Shown here: positions 28,275 to 37,874 of the stretch, in pieces | Layout of the letters: every line of letters starts with the position of its first letter | Position numbering within the stretch: the stretch's first letter is position 1 | NCBI RefSeq assembly: GCF_013177315.1 | Contig: NZ_CP053661.1 | Span: 4,278,001 to 4,342,000, forward strand | From: Thermoleptolyngbya sichuanensis A183 | GTDB taxonomy: Bacteria; Cyanobacteriota; Cyanobacteriia; Elainellales; Elainellaceae | Length of the DNA: 64,000 nucleotides | Direction of reading: 5' to 3' | Made by a program: the position numbers and the translations under genes | Notes under the pieces: model-generated | Told to the model about the DNA's origin: nothing | The model's database searches: none | What the model saw: the letters and a program-made list of their open reading frames with translations, nothing else

Positions 28275-28664
28275 ATGCTCAGCCAAACCTATCCGTCCCG
28301 AAACCGCCGCACTGCTATTTTGCTCGCCCTGGCGGGTGTTGTTGTTCCTGGCCTACACAAGTTTTATCTGGGTCAGCGCGGCTGGGGGATTGCCTATCTC
28401 CTGTTCTTTTGGAGCGGTATTCCCAGAATTGCCAGTCTTTTTGAAGGCATTTGGTTTCTCGTGCAGGGGCAAACGGCGTTTGATGCGGCGTTTAACGGAG
28501 GATCTGCCCTACCACCCCAGCCCGCTGCACCCCGGATTGACCCGGCTCAGGTGGGGGCGATCGCCGATGCGCTACGCCAGCTCGACATGCTGCGGCAGGA
28601 CGGCTTAATTTCTGAATACGAATTTGAGCAAAAGCGGCGACGGCTGCTCGATCAAATTGACTAA
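28275..28664 (+). CDS. TM2-domain membrane protein
   Basis: The 129-residue protein carries a TM2 domain: YPSRNRRTAILLALAG, VVPGLHKFYLGQRGWG and a second helix YLLFFWSGIPRIASLFEGIWFL. The C-terminal helix LRQLDMLRQDGLISEYEFEQ KRRRLL resembles an SHOCT motif. I chose the ATG at 28275, since the upstream in-frame extension to 28149 is not family-like; no strong ribosome site is visible. Function is unknown; membrane location is clear. Confidence 0.8.
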   Translation: MLSQTYPSRNRRTAILLALAGVVVPGLHKFYLGQRGWGIAYLLFFWSGIPRIASLFEGIWFLVQGQTAFDAAFNGGSALPPQPAAPRIDPAQVGAIADALRQLDMLRQDGLISEYEFEQKRRRLLDQID

Positions 28665-28724
28665 TGCTCATGATTAATACTCAGACTAATACTCAATTGA
28701 CTAGCACCCAATAGCAGGCAGGGA

Positions 28725-29267
28725 ATGAGCGGAAACTGGTGGTCGATGGGCTTGAGGAATAGCGCCCAAGAAGCGCTGCGATCGCGCCTGGCCAAAGACC
28801 CCTACTACCGCTTTCAATCCGTAGAGGAGTTGCAGCTTGCGGCGCGGCTCGGCGTGGCGATTGACGTAAACCAGGCGAGCGTAGACGACTGGCTGCGGCT
28901 GCCAGGATTGTCGATTCACCAAGCGCGATCGCTCTCTACCCTCACCCAGTCTGGCGTTCAGCTTCACTGCCTAGAAGACATCGCCGCCGCCCTCAGCCTG
29001 CCCGTGCAGCGCCTCCGCCCGCTGGAACCTGTGCTGCAATTTTGCTACTACGACCCCGAAAGTCTTTGCGCCATCCAGCCCGCCAACCCCAACACTGCAT
29101 CGCTGGAAGCGCTGATCCGCGTTCCTGCCATTGACCTATTTCTGGCACGGGCAATTTTGCAGCATCGCCAGCGCTACGGCCCGTATCGAAACCTGGCGGA
29201 TTTTCAGCAGCGACTTGCCTTGCCGCCGGGACTGGTTGCCGAGCTAATGCACTATCTCCGGTTTTAA
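28725..29267 (+). CDS. ComEA-like helix-hairpin-helix protein
   Basis: The 180-residue protein contains two helix-hairpin-helix units. One is IDVNQASVDDWLRLPGLSIHQA; the other is NPNTASLEALIRVPAIDLFLA followed by YRNLADFQ, the ComEA/competence pattern. No signal peptide is seen, so unlike ComEA it probably acts in the cytoplasm. Cyanobacterial homologues are widespread and their DNA target is undefined. It lies 60 bp downstream of the TM2 gene on the same strand. Confidence 0.82.
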   Translation: MSGNWWSMGLRNSAQEALRSRLAKDPYYRFQSVEELQLAARLGVAIDVNQASVDDWLRLPGLSIHQARSLSTLTQSGVQLHCLEDIAAALSLPVQRLRPLEPVLQFCYYDPESLCAIQPANPNTASLEALIRVPAIDLFLARAILQHRQRYGPYRNLADFQQRLALPPGLVAELMHYLRF

Positions 29268-29358
29268 TCCTGTTGTCATCTGGAGGCGCTACGCTTTTCA
29301 GCAGGTTTCGGAAATTATCAAAGAAGAAACATTAATAAACATTAAGCGAGAAGCGGCT

Positions 29359-30063
29359 ATGAATTTGACAGGCAAGGAAGTGCTGTTAACAGGTGGCACA
29401 GGCGGGCTGGGACAGGGCGTAACGCCCGTTCTGCTGGCCCAGGGGGCAGCGTCAATCACCATTCCCTATATGAGCGCCCGTGAAGTGGAGCGGATGAAGG
29501 GGCTGTTGTCTCCGGCAGATTTGGCGCGGATTCGGTTTGTGTTGGCGAACCTGAACGATGAGCAGTCGGTGCAGCAGTTGGTAGATGGAATGCAGCGGGT
29601 GGATGCGGTGATTCATCTCGTCGGCGGATTTTCAATGGGGCCGACCCATGAATATGCCTATGACCAGTGGCAAAAAGATTTTGACCTGAACCTGGGCACG
29701 ACGTTTTTGGTTTGTAAACACAGCCTGCGGCGGATGCTGGAGCAGGATTATGGGCGGATTGTCACGGTGGGGTCGCGGGGTGCAGTGGAACCGGGCGCAC
29801 AGCTTGCGGCCTATTGCGCCTCCAAAGCGGGCGTAGTGGCACTGACGCGGGCGATCGCTGACGAGACGCGGGGCACGGGCATTACGGCCAACGTGGTCTT
29901 GCCCAGCATCATCGACACACCCGGAAACCGAGCCGCGATGGGGGCAGAAAACGCTGCCCAGTGGGTGAAGCCGGAATCGCTGGGACAGGTAATCTGCTTT
30001 TTGGCTTCGGAAGCAGCACGGGATCTGCGGGGTGCAGTGGTTCCAGTCTACGGCAACGTGTAG
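29359..30063 (+). CDS. Short-chain dehydrogenase/reductase
   Basis: The 234-residue SDR has the cofactor motif TGGTGGLGQGV (about 10-20), VIHLVGGF in the place of the NNAG motif, the catalytic Ser in VGSRGA and the YCASK active site (Tyr-x3-Lys). It is a classical SDR; the substrate cannot be read from sequence. Pairing with the minus-strand truB is convergent, with only 5 bp between stops. Confidence 0.88.
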   Translation: MNLTGKEVLLTGGTGGLGQGVTPVLLAQGAASITIPYMSAREVERMKGLLSPADLARIRFVLANLNDEQSVQQLVDGMQRVDAVIHLVGGFSMGPTHEYAYDQWQKDFDLNLGTTFLVCKHSLRRMLEQDYGRIVTVGSRGAVEPGAQLAAYCASKAGVVALTRAIADETRGTGITANVVLPSIIDTPGNRAAMGAENAAQWVKPESLGQVICFLASEAARDLRGAVVPVYGNV

Positions 30064-30068
30064 CGGCG

Positions 30069-30968
30069 CTAGTCCATCTGTCCTGCCAGCACCACCCACG
30101 GCACCAGGCAAATGCCTTGCTGCGTGGCGCGAAATTTGCCAATGCCCAGAACCGTATCGCGGTCATCTTGAACTCGCAGCGGCGCGTCGAGGTCGGTCAC
30201 GGGGTCTGTGGCGATGGGCTGGCCCTGCGTCCAGCGAAGCGCATCAGGCGGGGGCAGCGGGATGGCGGGCAGGTGGGCAAGGGCGATCGCCGCCGAAATC
30301 GGTACGAAGGTTCCCGCTTCGACCTGTGCCGCTAGGTCTTCTAGCGTCAGGCTGGCTGCCAGGTCAAACCCGTGGCTCTGGGTGCGGATCAGGCTAGCCA
30401 GCGTGCCGCCCGTGCCCAGCAGGTTGCCCAGATCGCGGGCAATAGAGCGGATGTAGGTTCCGGCTCCGCAGGCGATCGCCAGTTCCGCTTCGGGACAATC
30501 GCCGGGTCGCCAGTCCAAGAGTTCAATCTGGTAAACCGTCACGGTTCGCACAGGTACGTCTACCGAAACGCCCGACCGCGCCAGGTTATAGAGCCGCTGG
30601 CCGCCGACTTGAATGGCGCTGTAGGCGGGCGGCATCTGCTGGATTGTGCCCAGAAACTTGGGCAATAGCGCTTCGACCCGATCGCGGGTGAGATGGGCGG
30701 CGGGGGTTTGGGTGAGGAGTTCGCCCTCCAGATCGTCTGTGGTCGTGGTGATGCCAAAGCGGGCGATCGCCCGATACGCCTTGTCCTGCCGCAAAAATTG
30801 CAGCAAGCGCGTGGCCCGACCCAGGGCGATCGGCAATACCCCCGTTGCCGCCGGATCAAGCGTACCGCCATGCCCTACGCGCTTCATCTTTAGCAGTCGC
30901 CGCACCCGCGCCACGCAGTCGTGGGAGGTCAGTCCGGCGGGCTTATGCAGGTTCAAAAAACCGTCCAT
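30069..30968 (-). CDS. truB: tRNA pseudouridine-55 synthase TruB
   Basis: The 299-residue enzyme makes pseudouridine at position 55 of the tRNA T loop. The start GFLNLHKPAGLTSHDCV and the catalytic motif VGHGGTLDPAATGVLP (catalytic Asp) are diagnostic; AIQVGGQRLYNLAR and CGAGTYIRSIARDLG are further family motifs. The C-terminal region is shorter than the PUA domain of some homologues. A 10-bp palindrome lies about 50 bp upstream. Confidence 0.96.
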   Translation of the reverse strand: MDGFLNLHKPAGLTSHDCVARVRRLLKMKRVGHGGTLDPAATGVLPIALGRATRLLQFLRQDKAYRAIARFGITTTTDDLEGELLTQTPAAHLTRDRVEALLPKFLGTIQQMPPAYSAIQVGGQRLYNLARSGVSVDVPVRTVTVYQIELLDWRPGDCPEAELAIACGAGTYIRSIARDLGNLLGTGGTLASLIRTQSHGFDLAASLTLEDLAAQVEAGTFVPISAAIALAHLPAIPLPPPDALRWTQGQPIATDPVTDLDAPLRVQDDRDTVLGIGKFRATQQGICLVPWVVLAGQMD

Positions 30969-31018
30969 CCAGGAATTCGCTCACTTTAGAGGACTTTCGG
31001 GGAAAAGCAGAGAGTTGC

Positions 31019-31046
31019 ACAACCATAGTCTTAGAACTATGGTTGT
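31019..31046. promoter_or_regulatory. Palindrome upstream of truB
   Basis: ACAACCATAG and CTATGGTTGT form a perfect 10-bp inverted repeat around TCTTAGAA. The word AGAGTTGCA occurs at 31011, about 31112 and about 31139. No T-run follows on either strand, so an operator or RNA hairpin fits better than a terminator. Confidence 0.45.
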
Positions 31047-31461
31047 ATTCAGAATCATAAGTTTGTATATAGGATTCTCGCAAAAACAGAGTACACTCAA
31101 TTCAACATCGAGAGTTGCACAGGCGCTACTGGCTTCGACCAGAGTTGCATAGCTATACCGATGGCTATCTCAATTCTTACTTGTCTTACCTGGTTTCGAT
31201 TCGTATTCCCTAGCTTTGTCGATTCAGCCTGATGCTTGCTTTCTGCAAGTATGGCAGGCCCTGGTTCTCAGGAAGGCAGAGCTAAGGAACCGTATGAACT
31301 TTCGCTATCGCTCGATCTATCACCTAGGCGATCGCCCAATCTCTCTACTCTGGACGCAGAGTGGCTTGGGTTGTGCTATCTCCATTCGGCTAAACGTTCA
31401 ACCCAAAGTTCAACTCAGCGTTCACAAAGCGACGATCTTCGCAATCGTCTTAGGAGGTTCT

Positions 31462-31653
31462 ATGTCTCATTTTTCTGGCTTGTCTCGTCGGAAGTTTTTA
31501 TTCACCGCTGGTGTATCAGCGACCGGCGCAATCTTACTCAAAGGCTGCACTACGCCATCGTCTAACTCCACTGCGAGTTCTGGTGCATCGCCAGCAGCTA
31601 GCCCTGTCGCAGCCAACAATACGCCCGAAACTACCAAAGCCGTCCTTGGCTAT
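31462..31653 (+). pseudogene. 5' remnant of an nrtA/cmpA-type substrate-binding protein gene
   Basis: A strong ribosome site (AGGAGG, 31452-31457) precedes an ATG and about 64 codons. These encode a Tat-type lipoprotein signal (SRRKFLFTAGVSATGAILLKGC) and a Ser/Ala-rich linker ending TTKAVLGY. This is the start of the nitrate/bicarbonate-binding proteins NrtA/CmpA. Homology stops at GY, where the next residues should be I-P-I; the sequence jumps instead into an ATPase gene. The remaining 370 or so residues are gone. The promoter and ribosome site appear intact, so a short useless peptide may still be made. Confidence 0.85.
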
Positions 31654-32222
31654 CTCCTGGCCCCGATCGCATGGTGGTGCTTCAAAACTATTCGCTGTTG
31701 CCGTGGCTGACCGTGCGCGAAAACATTGCGCTGGCGGTGGGTGAGATTTTGACGGACATTCCCAAGGCGGAACGGCGATCGCTCATTGAGCGGCACATCA
31801 ATCTGGTGGGGTTGCAGCACGCGGCAGACAAGCCTCCAGCGCAGCTTTCGGGCGGGATGAAGCAGCGAGTGGCGATCGCCCGCGCCCTAGCCACGCGCCC
31901 CGAAGTGCTGATTCTGGATGAACCCTTTGGCGCACTGGATGCCATCACCAAGGAGGAATTGCAGGAGGAACTGCTGACCATTTGGAATGGGCATCGCTGC
32001 ACTGTGCTGATGATCACCCACGACATTGACGAGGCGCTGTTTCTAGCCGATCGCCTGGTGATGATGACCAACGGCCCGGCTGCGAATATCGACGAAATCC
32101 TCACGATTCCTTTTGCGCGTCCTAGAGATCGCGATCGCATTATGGAAGATCCGGAGTATTACAAACTGCGGAACTACGCGCTGGATTTCCTCTACAATCG
32201 CTTCGCCCACGATGATGTATAG
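31654..32222 (+). pseudogene. 3' remnant of an nrtD/cmpD-type ABC ATPase gene
   Basis: From SPGPDRMVVLQNYSLLPW the frame is the C-terminal two thirds of the NrtD/CmpD ATPase. It has the signature LSGGMKQR, Walker B VLILDEPFGALDA and the switch His in MITHDIDEA. Walker A and everything before it are missing. The ending YALDFLYNRFAHDD recalls CmpD of the bicarbonate transporter more than NrtD, from memory. The ATG at 31671 could start a fragment, but it cannot bind ATP normally. It is fused in a different frame to the nrtA/cmpA remnant. Confidence 0.85.
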
Positions 32223-32475
32223 AAGCCAGCCCGTGTAGAAGCGAGCCTGTGTAGAAGCCAGCGAGAAGGAGCGGGCATAGAAGCAAGAGAGAGCGTTCAA
32301 CCGTTCACGCAATGGCAGTCTCCAGTCAGTCTGCTTCGGCTGCGGTTGTCCCCTATTTAGAAGGTGGGGTATGCTGCGACTAGGTTTTCGACCCATCTCC
32401 GGTTGGAAGCTTCTCGGAAGCTTCGGAAACTGAAGTTTCCCAGTCTGCTAGCACTGTCACCCTAAGCCGAACGCT

Positions 32476-34050
32476 ATGCGTGCTTTATTGCTCTATCCGC
32501 TCTTTCCCAAATCTTTCTGGTCTTATGACAAGGCGCTGGAACTGATTGGCCGAAAGGTATCGCTGCCGCCGCTGAGCCTGATCACCGTGGCGGCGATTTT
32601 GCCCCAAACCTGGGAATTTCGCCTGATAGACCGCAACGCGGGCCCCGAAACGGAGGCAGATTGGGATTGGGCGGATCTGGTGATTATTTCCGGGATGATC
32701 GTGCAAAAAGATGACCTGCTGGATCGAATCCGGGAGGCCAAGCGGCGCGGCAAGCCCGTGGCTGTGGGTGGGCCCTACGTCACCTCGGTTCCCGAACCCG
32801 CACTGGAAGCGGGCGCAGACTACCTGGTGCTGGACGAAGGAGAAATCACGCTGCCCATGTTTGTGGAGGCGCTGGAGCGAGGCGAGCCGTCCGGCATTTT
32901 TCGCGCCAATGGCGATAAGCCCGATGTCACCACCACGCCGATTCCGCGCTTTGACCTGCTGAATCTGGATAACTACAGCGAGATGTCGATTCAGTTTTCG
33001 CGCGGATGCCCCTACCAGTGCGAATTCTGCGACATCATCGTGCTATATGGCCGCAAGCCGCGCACCAAAACGCCCGCTCAACTCCTGGCAGAACTGCAAG
33101 CGCTGTATGACCAGGGCTGGCGGCGATCGATTTTCATTGTGGACGACAACTTCATTGGCAATAAGCGCAACGTCAAGCTGTTGCTAAAGGAACTAGTGCC
33201 CTGGATGCAGGAGCGAGACTATCCCTTTAGCTTTGTCACTGAGGCATCGGTGGATCTGGCGCAGGATCAGGAGTTGCTGGATCTGATGATTGCGGCAAAT
33301 TTCAACGCGGTGTTTTTGGGCATCGAAACGCCAGATACCGATAGCCTCTCGCTGACGCAGAAGTTTCAAAATACCCGAAACCCGCTGATTGATGCGGTCA
33401 AAACGATTAACCGCTCTGGGCTGCGGGTGATGGCGGGGTTCATTATCGGCTTTGATGGAGAGAAACCGGGGGCGGGCGATCGCATCATTAATTTTGTCGA
33501 AGCCACTGCCATCCCCCAGGCGCTATTCAGCATGTTGCAAGCCCTGCCCAACACAGCGCTGTCTCAGCGACTCGAAAAAGAAGGGCGGCTGATCAACCCT
33601 GACGAAACCGCCAGCATTCACCAGACCACGCTGATTAACTTTGTGCCCACGCGCCCCATCGAAGACATCGCGCAGGAATATATCCGCTGCTTTTGGGAAC
33701 TGTATGACCCGCATCGCTACCTGGCGCGGGTCTATCGCCATTTCATCGAAATGCGCCCCAGCCCCAACCGCAAGAAAAAACCGACCATGCTCACGCCGAT
33801 TGAGATCCGCGCCATGTTCATCCTCTTCTGGCGGCAGGGCATCAAGCGCAGCACCCGCTGGCAGTTTTGGCGACAGCTCTTCTCCATCCTGCGCCACAAC
33901 CCCCGTGTATATGACCATTACTTAATCAACTGCGCCCACCTAGAGCATTTTCTAGACTATCGGGCGATCGTCCGCGATGAAATCGAAGCGCAACTGGCGA
34001 CCTATTCACCGACCGAGCTAAAGCAAACCGCGCTGCCGGCCTCTGCCTGA
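32476..34050 (+). CDS. B12-binding-domain radical SAM protein (DUF4070 type)
   Basis: The 524-residue protein starts with a cobalamin-binding-like Rossmann domain (about 1-150; LLLYPLFPKSFWSYDKALEL). The radical SAM core has the cluster motif CPYQCEFC (about 178-185), preceded by MSIQFSRG. The C-terminal region is of the DUF4070 type. Known relatives include hopanoid modification enzymes such as HpnP, a C-2 methylase. General cyanobacterial paralogues without known substrate are as likely. The region before it (32223-32475) has short direct repeats of GTAGAAGCCAGC and no gene. Confidence 0.87.
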   Translation: MRALLLYPLFPKSFWSYDKALELIGRKVSLPPLSLITVAAILPQTWEFRLIDRNAGPETEADWDWADLVIISGMIVQKDDLLDRIREAKRRGKPVAVGGPYVTSVPEPALEAGADYLVLDEGEITLPMFVEALERGEPSGIFRANGDKPDVTTTPIPRFDLLNLDNYSEMSIQFSRGCPYQCEFCDIIVLYGRKPRTKTPAQLLAELQALYDQGWRRSIFIVDDNFIGNKRNVKLLLKELVPWMQERDYPFSFVTEASVDLAQDQELLDLMIAANFNAVFLGIETPDTDSLSLTQKFQNTRNPLIDAVKTINRSGLRVMAGFIIGFDGEKPGAGDRIINFVEATAIPQALFSMLQALPNTALSQRLEKEGRLINPDETASIHQTTLINFVPTRPIEDIAQEYIRCFWELYDPHRYLARVYRHFIEMRPSPNRKKKPTMLTPIEIRAMFILFWRQGIKRSTRWQFWRQLFSILRHNPRVYDHYLINCAHLEHFLDYRAIVRDEIEAQLATYSPTELKQTALPASA

Positions 34051-34135
34051 GCGCCTGGAGCGTATTCACCTTAACCACAGCGCTCCGGAAACCGTGCTTC
34101 CCTAGTAGAAACTTCGATTTCCCATCCCCCGCTCC

Positions 34136-35884
34136 ATGTTTCTAAACCGCTGGCAGCGCCGCCTGTTGCCGTTCGTTTGCAGCGCCCTGCTGTGCCTGAT
34201 GCTGGCGATCGCCTGCGGCCCTTCGCCACCCGCCTCCCAACGCCCAACGGCCAGCCCAGCGGCGGATGCCTCGGCCAGCGTCCTCAAGCTGCTCTACTGG
34301 CAAGCGCCGACGATCTTGAATCCGCACCTGTCTAACGGCTTCAAGGACTCGGAAGCCAGCCGCATTACCCTGGAGCCGCTGGCCAGCTACGATGCTGGGG
34401 GGAATCTGATTCCGATCTTGGCGGCAGACGTGCCTACGCTGGAAAACGGCGGCGTAGTGGCAGACGGTCGCTCCGTCACCTGGAAGTTGAAGCCGGGGCT
34501 GAAATGGTCGGACGGGGAGCCGTTTTCAGCGGCGGATGTGGTGTTTACGCATCAGTTTGTGACGAATCCAGAGGTGGCGGCGATTTCGGCGGCGACCTAC
34601 GAAATCATCGAGTCCGTAGAGGCGCTGGACGAGACGACGGTCAAAATCACCTTCAAAGAGCCAAATCCCGCCTGGAGCAACGTCTTCGTGGGCACAGAGG
34701 GGATGGTGCTGCCCCGGCATTCGTTTGCCGAGTATCTGGGCGCACAGTCGCGGGAGGCTCCGGCTAACCTGATGCCTGTGGGCACGGGCCCCTATCGCGT
34801 GGTGGAGTTCAAACCCGGTGATGTCGTGATTTATGAGCCAAACCCCAACTATCGCGGGGCAGACTCGCTGGGGTTTTCTCGCGTTGAACTGAAGGGCGGC
34901 GGCGATGCGGTGTCGGCGGCGCGGGCGGTGCTGCAAACGGGCGATGTGGACTTTGCCTATAACCTGCAAGTGGAAGCGCCGATCTTGGAGCAGTTGGCGG
35001 GGGCGGGGCGGGGCGAAGTGGTGGCCAACTTTGGCTCGCTGATGGAGCGAATTTTGATTAACTTCTCTGATCCCAGTGCAGACGTGGACGGAGAGCGATC
35101 GCACGTCAGCCGTCCCCACCCGTTTCTGACAGACCCCGCAGTGCGGCGGGCGCTCAGCCTGGCCATCGATCGAGGGGCGATCGCCACCCAGCTTTATGGC
35201 CGCACAGGCAAACCCACGGCCAATTTCCTGGTGGCTCCAGAATCCTTCAGTTCCCCCAACACCAGCTACCAGTTTGACCCGACCGCTGCCCAGCAAGCAC
35301 TCGAAGACGCAGGCTGGAGAGATACCAACGGCGACGGCATCCGCGATAAAAACGGCGTGCCCCTCCAGCTGGTGTTCCAGACCTCCGTCAACCCGCTGCG
35401 CCAAAAGACTCAGGAAATCCTGAAGCAGGCGTGGGAATCCATCGGCTTTCGGGTGGAGCTAAAAAGCATTGATGCCAGCATTTTCTTCGACAGCAGCCCC
35501 ACCAACCCCGACAATACCGGCCACTTTTACGCCGACCTGCAAATGTACACCACGGGCAACACCAACCCCGACCCCGGCTCCTACATGAAAACCTACCTTT
35601 GCAGCGAAATCGCCCAAAAAGCCAACAATTGGTCCAAAGACAACGTTTCGCGCTACTGCAACTCCGCCTACGATGCCCTGTGGCAGCAGGTGGCCAGTGA
35701 ACTCGACCCCGAAGCCCGGCGGCAAATCTTTATTCAGATGAACGATCTGCTGGTGACCGATATCGCCGTCATTCCCTTGGTGCATCGCGCAGAAACCGCA
35801 GGAGTGGGCGATCGCCTTGCAGGAGTAAACCTGACTCCGTGGGATTTGAACACCTGGAATATTGCCGAGTGGCGACGGAAATAG
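34136..35884 (+). CDS. Peptide/opine-type ABC transporter substrate-binding lipoprotein
   Basis: The 582-residue protein has a lipoprotein signal (CLMLAIAC) and the solute-binding family 5 fold. Typical segments are LLYWQAPTILNPHL, the WKLKPGLKWSDGEPFSAADVVF motif (cited in part) and FLTDPAVRRALSLAIDR. It should bind peptides or related solutes outside the plasma membrane and hand them to an ABC permease. No permease or ATPase is adjacent. The C-terminal region YCNSAYDALW with nearby Cys residues is typical of this cyanobacterial subgroup. Confidence 0.9.
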   Translation: MFLNRWQRRLLPFVCSALLCLMLAIACGPSPPASQRPTASPAADASASVLKLLYWQAPTILNPHLSNGFKDSEASRITLEPLASYDAGGNLIPILAADVPTLENGGVVADGRSVTWKLKPGLKWSDGEPFSAADVVFTHQFVTNPEVAAISAATYEIIESVEALDETTVKITFKEPNPAWSNVFVGTEGMVLPRHSFAEYLGAQSREAPANLMPVGTGPYRVVEFKPGDVVIYEPNPNYRGADSLGFSRVELKGGGDAVSAARAVLQTGDVDFAYNLQVEAPILEQLAGAGRGEVVANFGSLMERILINFSDPSADVDGERSHVSRPHPFLTDPAVRRALSLAIDRGAIATQLYGRTGKPTANFLVAPESFSSPNTSYQFDPTAAQQALEDAGWRDTNGDGIRDKNGVPLQLVFQTSVNPLRQKTQEILKQAWESIGFRVELKSIDASIFFDSSPTNPDNTGHFYADLQMYTTGNTNPDPGSYMKTYLCSEIAQKANNWSKDNVSRYCNSAYDALWQQVASELDPEARRQIFIQMNDLLVTDIAVIPLVHRAETAGVGDRLAGVNLTPWDLNTWNIAEWRRK

Positions 35885-35909
35885 GCGATTACCGGGTATT
35901 GCGAAGCGA

Positions 35910-37874
35910 TCACCGGGTATTGCGAATGCGATCGCCCCGACCCAGGGGATTTTCGGCCAGAAAGCCGTCTGGCAGGTTGCTGATGGCCCGCTGGAGCGTC
36001 ACCAGAGAGCGGTTGTAGCCCAGCACCGCCCGCACCAAGTTGACCTCTGCTCGCGTCAGGTCGGTTTGCGCTCGCAGCACTTCAGTTTGGGTGCCCACGC
36101 CTGCCTGGAACCGGAGACGCGCCAGCCGCAGCGATTCTCGCGCCTGTTCCACGCCCGCTTCAGCAGTCGCAATGTTGGTTCTGTTGGCCTGGAGCGAGTA
36201 GAAGGCTTGCTCCACTTCCAACCGAATAGCATCGCGGTTGTCTGCAAAAGATGCTTCGGCGATCGCCATATTCATCTCCTGCTGACGGGCCTGCGCCCTA
36301 GCTCGCCCCCCATCAAACAGCGTCATCGAAGCCCGTACCCCAAACTGGTAAATATCTCTGAAGTCTGGATTTTGATCGTTGGTAGGATTTTCAACCTGAT
36401 ACTGACCAAATAGTGCTACCTGGGGGCCCAAAGCGGCCAAAGCGGCCCGTCGCTGCTGGCGGGCCACATCTCGCTGCACCAACTGCTGCTCCAGTTCTGC
36501 CCGGTTTTTATAAGCCAACACGATGCTTTCTTCCAGCGAGAGTGTCCAATCCTCTGCTGGAGTCACCGCATCAGCCGCCACCAGATTCACCGTCTGGGAC
36601 AGATCCAGTCGGCGTACCAGTCGCCGTCGATTGGTCTGCTGCTCACTCAGCGCTTGCACCAGTTCTTGCTGGGCATTGGCCAACTCGACCTGCGCCTGCA
36701 AGACATCAAACCGAGTGCCTACGCCAGCCTGTTCCAGCGCCAGTGCGTCCCGCAAACTTTGCTCCGCCTGTCGTACCGTATCCTGAGCAATCCGGACGTT
36801 CTCATCGGCCTCTTGCACATCGTAAAAGTCGTTGCTGACATCCAGCCGCAGTTGCTCAGACAGACGCTCCACCTCTAGCTCTCGCAATCGCACCTGACCT
36901 TCAGCCGCACGAATCGTGGCTGATCGCTGCCCAGAGGTAAACAGGTCATAGTCAACTCGGAGGTTTCCTCCCAAACTGGTCGTAATGTCTGATTCTTGCG
37001 GGGGATTGGGGTTGAAGATAGAAGGCTGAGGGCGATCGGTATTTTCTGTAAACGTCAGGTCGGCTCCGATTTGGGCGGTGGGCAGGTTGGCAGCGCGGGC
37101 TTCTCGAAGTTGGGCGCGGGCTTGCTCTAGCTCCAGTTCTGCAATCTGAAGCTGGCGGTTGTTGCGTCGGGCTAGCTCGATGGCCTGCTGGAGCGTAATC
37201 GGCTGCGGTTCGCTGGTGCGGACTTCTCCGGGGCGGGTTGGAAACAGCAAAGGATTGGGATGGGGTTCCAGGTTTTCTGGAAAGCCATCGGTGAAGGTAT
37301 TGCTGACGGGCTGGAGCGGACGTGTCTCCATCTCTGACTCTGCTGGAACTGCTGGAATGTCAGCAGGCGCGGCGGATGGGGCGGGTGCTGGTTCAGGATC
37401 GGTCGCGGGAGGAAAGGGAACTGGCTCGGTCTGGGTAACTGTCTGGGCAACTAGAGGCGTTGCGCTTGGTGTTGCCGCTGGCGAGGGGCGATCGCCATTG
37501 CGTTGACCACCAGCAGCCAGCCGGGCGATCGCCTTTGCGGGTTCAGCGGACTGGGCGATCGCCGTTGTGCCGTCTGGGTCACCTGCGTCTCTCTCGCCTG
37601 CAGCGTCTCGTCGAACCCCTCCCAGTGCCGCCAGGGTTGCCCAATCGGCGGCTCGATCTGCCCGCTGCCTGCGTCGCGCCAATGCGGGTCGAATCGAGGG
37701 GGATTGGGATTGGGACGCTTCCCCTCCATCAGGTGCAGGTTCTGGCGCGGGTTCCAGGGATGCCGGGGCGGGAATGTTGGCCTCGGCGCGGATGGCTTCG
37801 GCAGAGAGCAGGGCGGCGGTAACGCTAACGGTAGCAGACAAAAAAATTGAGAGCGATCGCATAACTTCTCGCAA
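35910..37874 (-). CDS. TolC family outer membrane efflux protein
   Basis: The 654-residue protein has a signal peptide (SIFLSATVSVTAALLSAEA) and a low-complexity Pro/Ala-rich segment of about 200 residues. Two outer membrane efflux protein repeats follow (ITLQQAIELARRNNRQLQIAE; WTLSLEESIVLAYKNRAEL). Long coiled coils suit the periplasmic tunnel. TolC trimers link inner membrane exporters to the outer membrane. The Pro-rich N-terminal insert is longer than in most TolC proteins. It converges on the peptide-binding gene with 25 bp between stops. Confidence 0.92.
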   Translation of the reverse strand: MREVMRSLSIFLSATVSVTAALLSAEAIRAEANIPAPASLEPAPEPAPDGGEASQSQSPSIRPALARRRQRADRAADWATLAALGGVRRDAAGERDAGDPDGTTAIAQSAEPAKAIARLAAGGQRNGDRPSPAATPSATPLVAQTVTQTEPVPFPPATDPEPAPAPSAAPADIPAVPAESEMETRPLQPVSNTFTDGFPENLEPHPNPLLFPTRPGEVRTSEPQPITLQQAIELARRNNRQLQIAELELEQARAQLREARAANLPTAQIGADLTFTENTDRPQPSIFNPNPPQESDITTSLGGNLRVDYDLFTSGQRSATIRAAEGQVRLRELEVERLSEQLRLDVSNDFYDVQEADENVRIAQDTVRQAEQSLRDALALEQAGVGTRFDVLQAQVELANAQQELVQALSEQQTNRRRLVRRLDLSQTVNLVAADAVTPAEDWTLSLEESIVLAYKNRAELEQQLVQRDVARQQRRAALAALGPQVALFGQYQVENPTNDQNPDFRDIYQFGVRASMTLFDGGRARAQARQQEMNMAIAEASFADNRDAIRLEVEQAFYSLQANRTNIATAEAGVEQARESLRLARLRFQAGVGTQTEVLRAQTDLTRAEVNLVRAVLGYNRSLVTLQRAISNLPDGFLAENPLGRGDRIRNTR

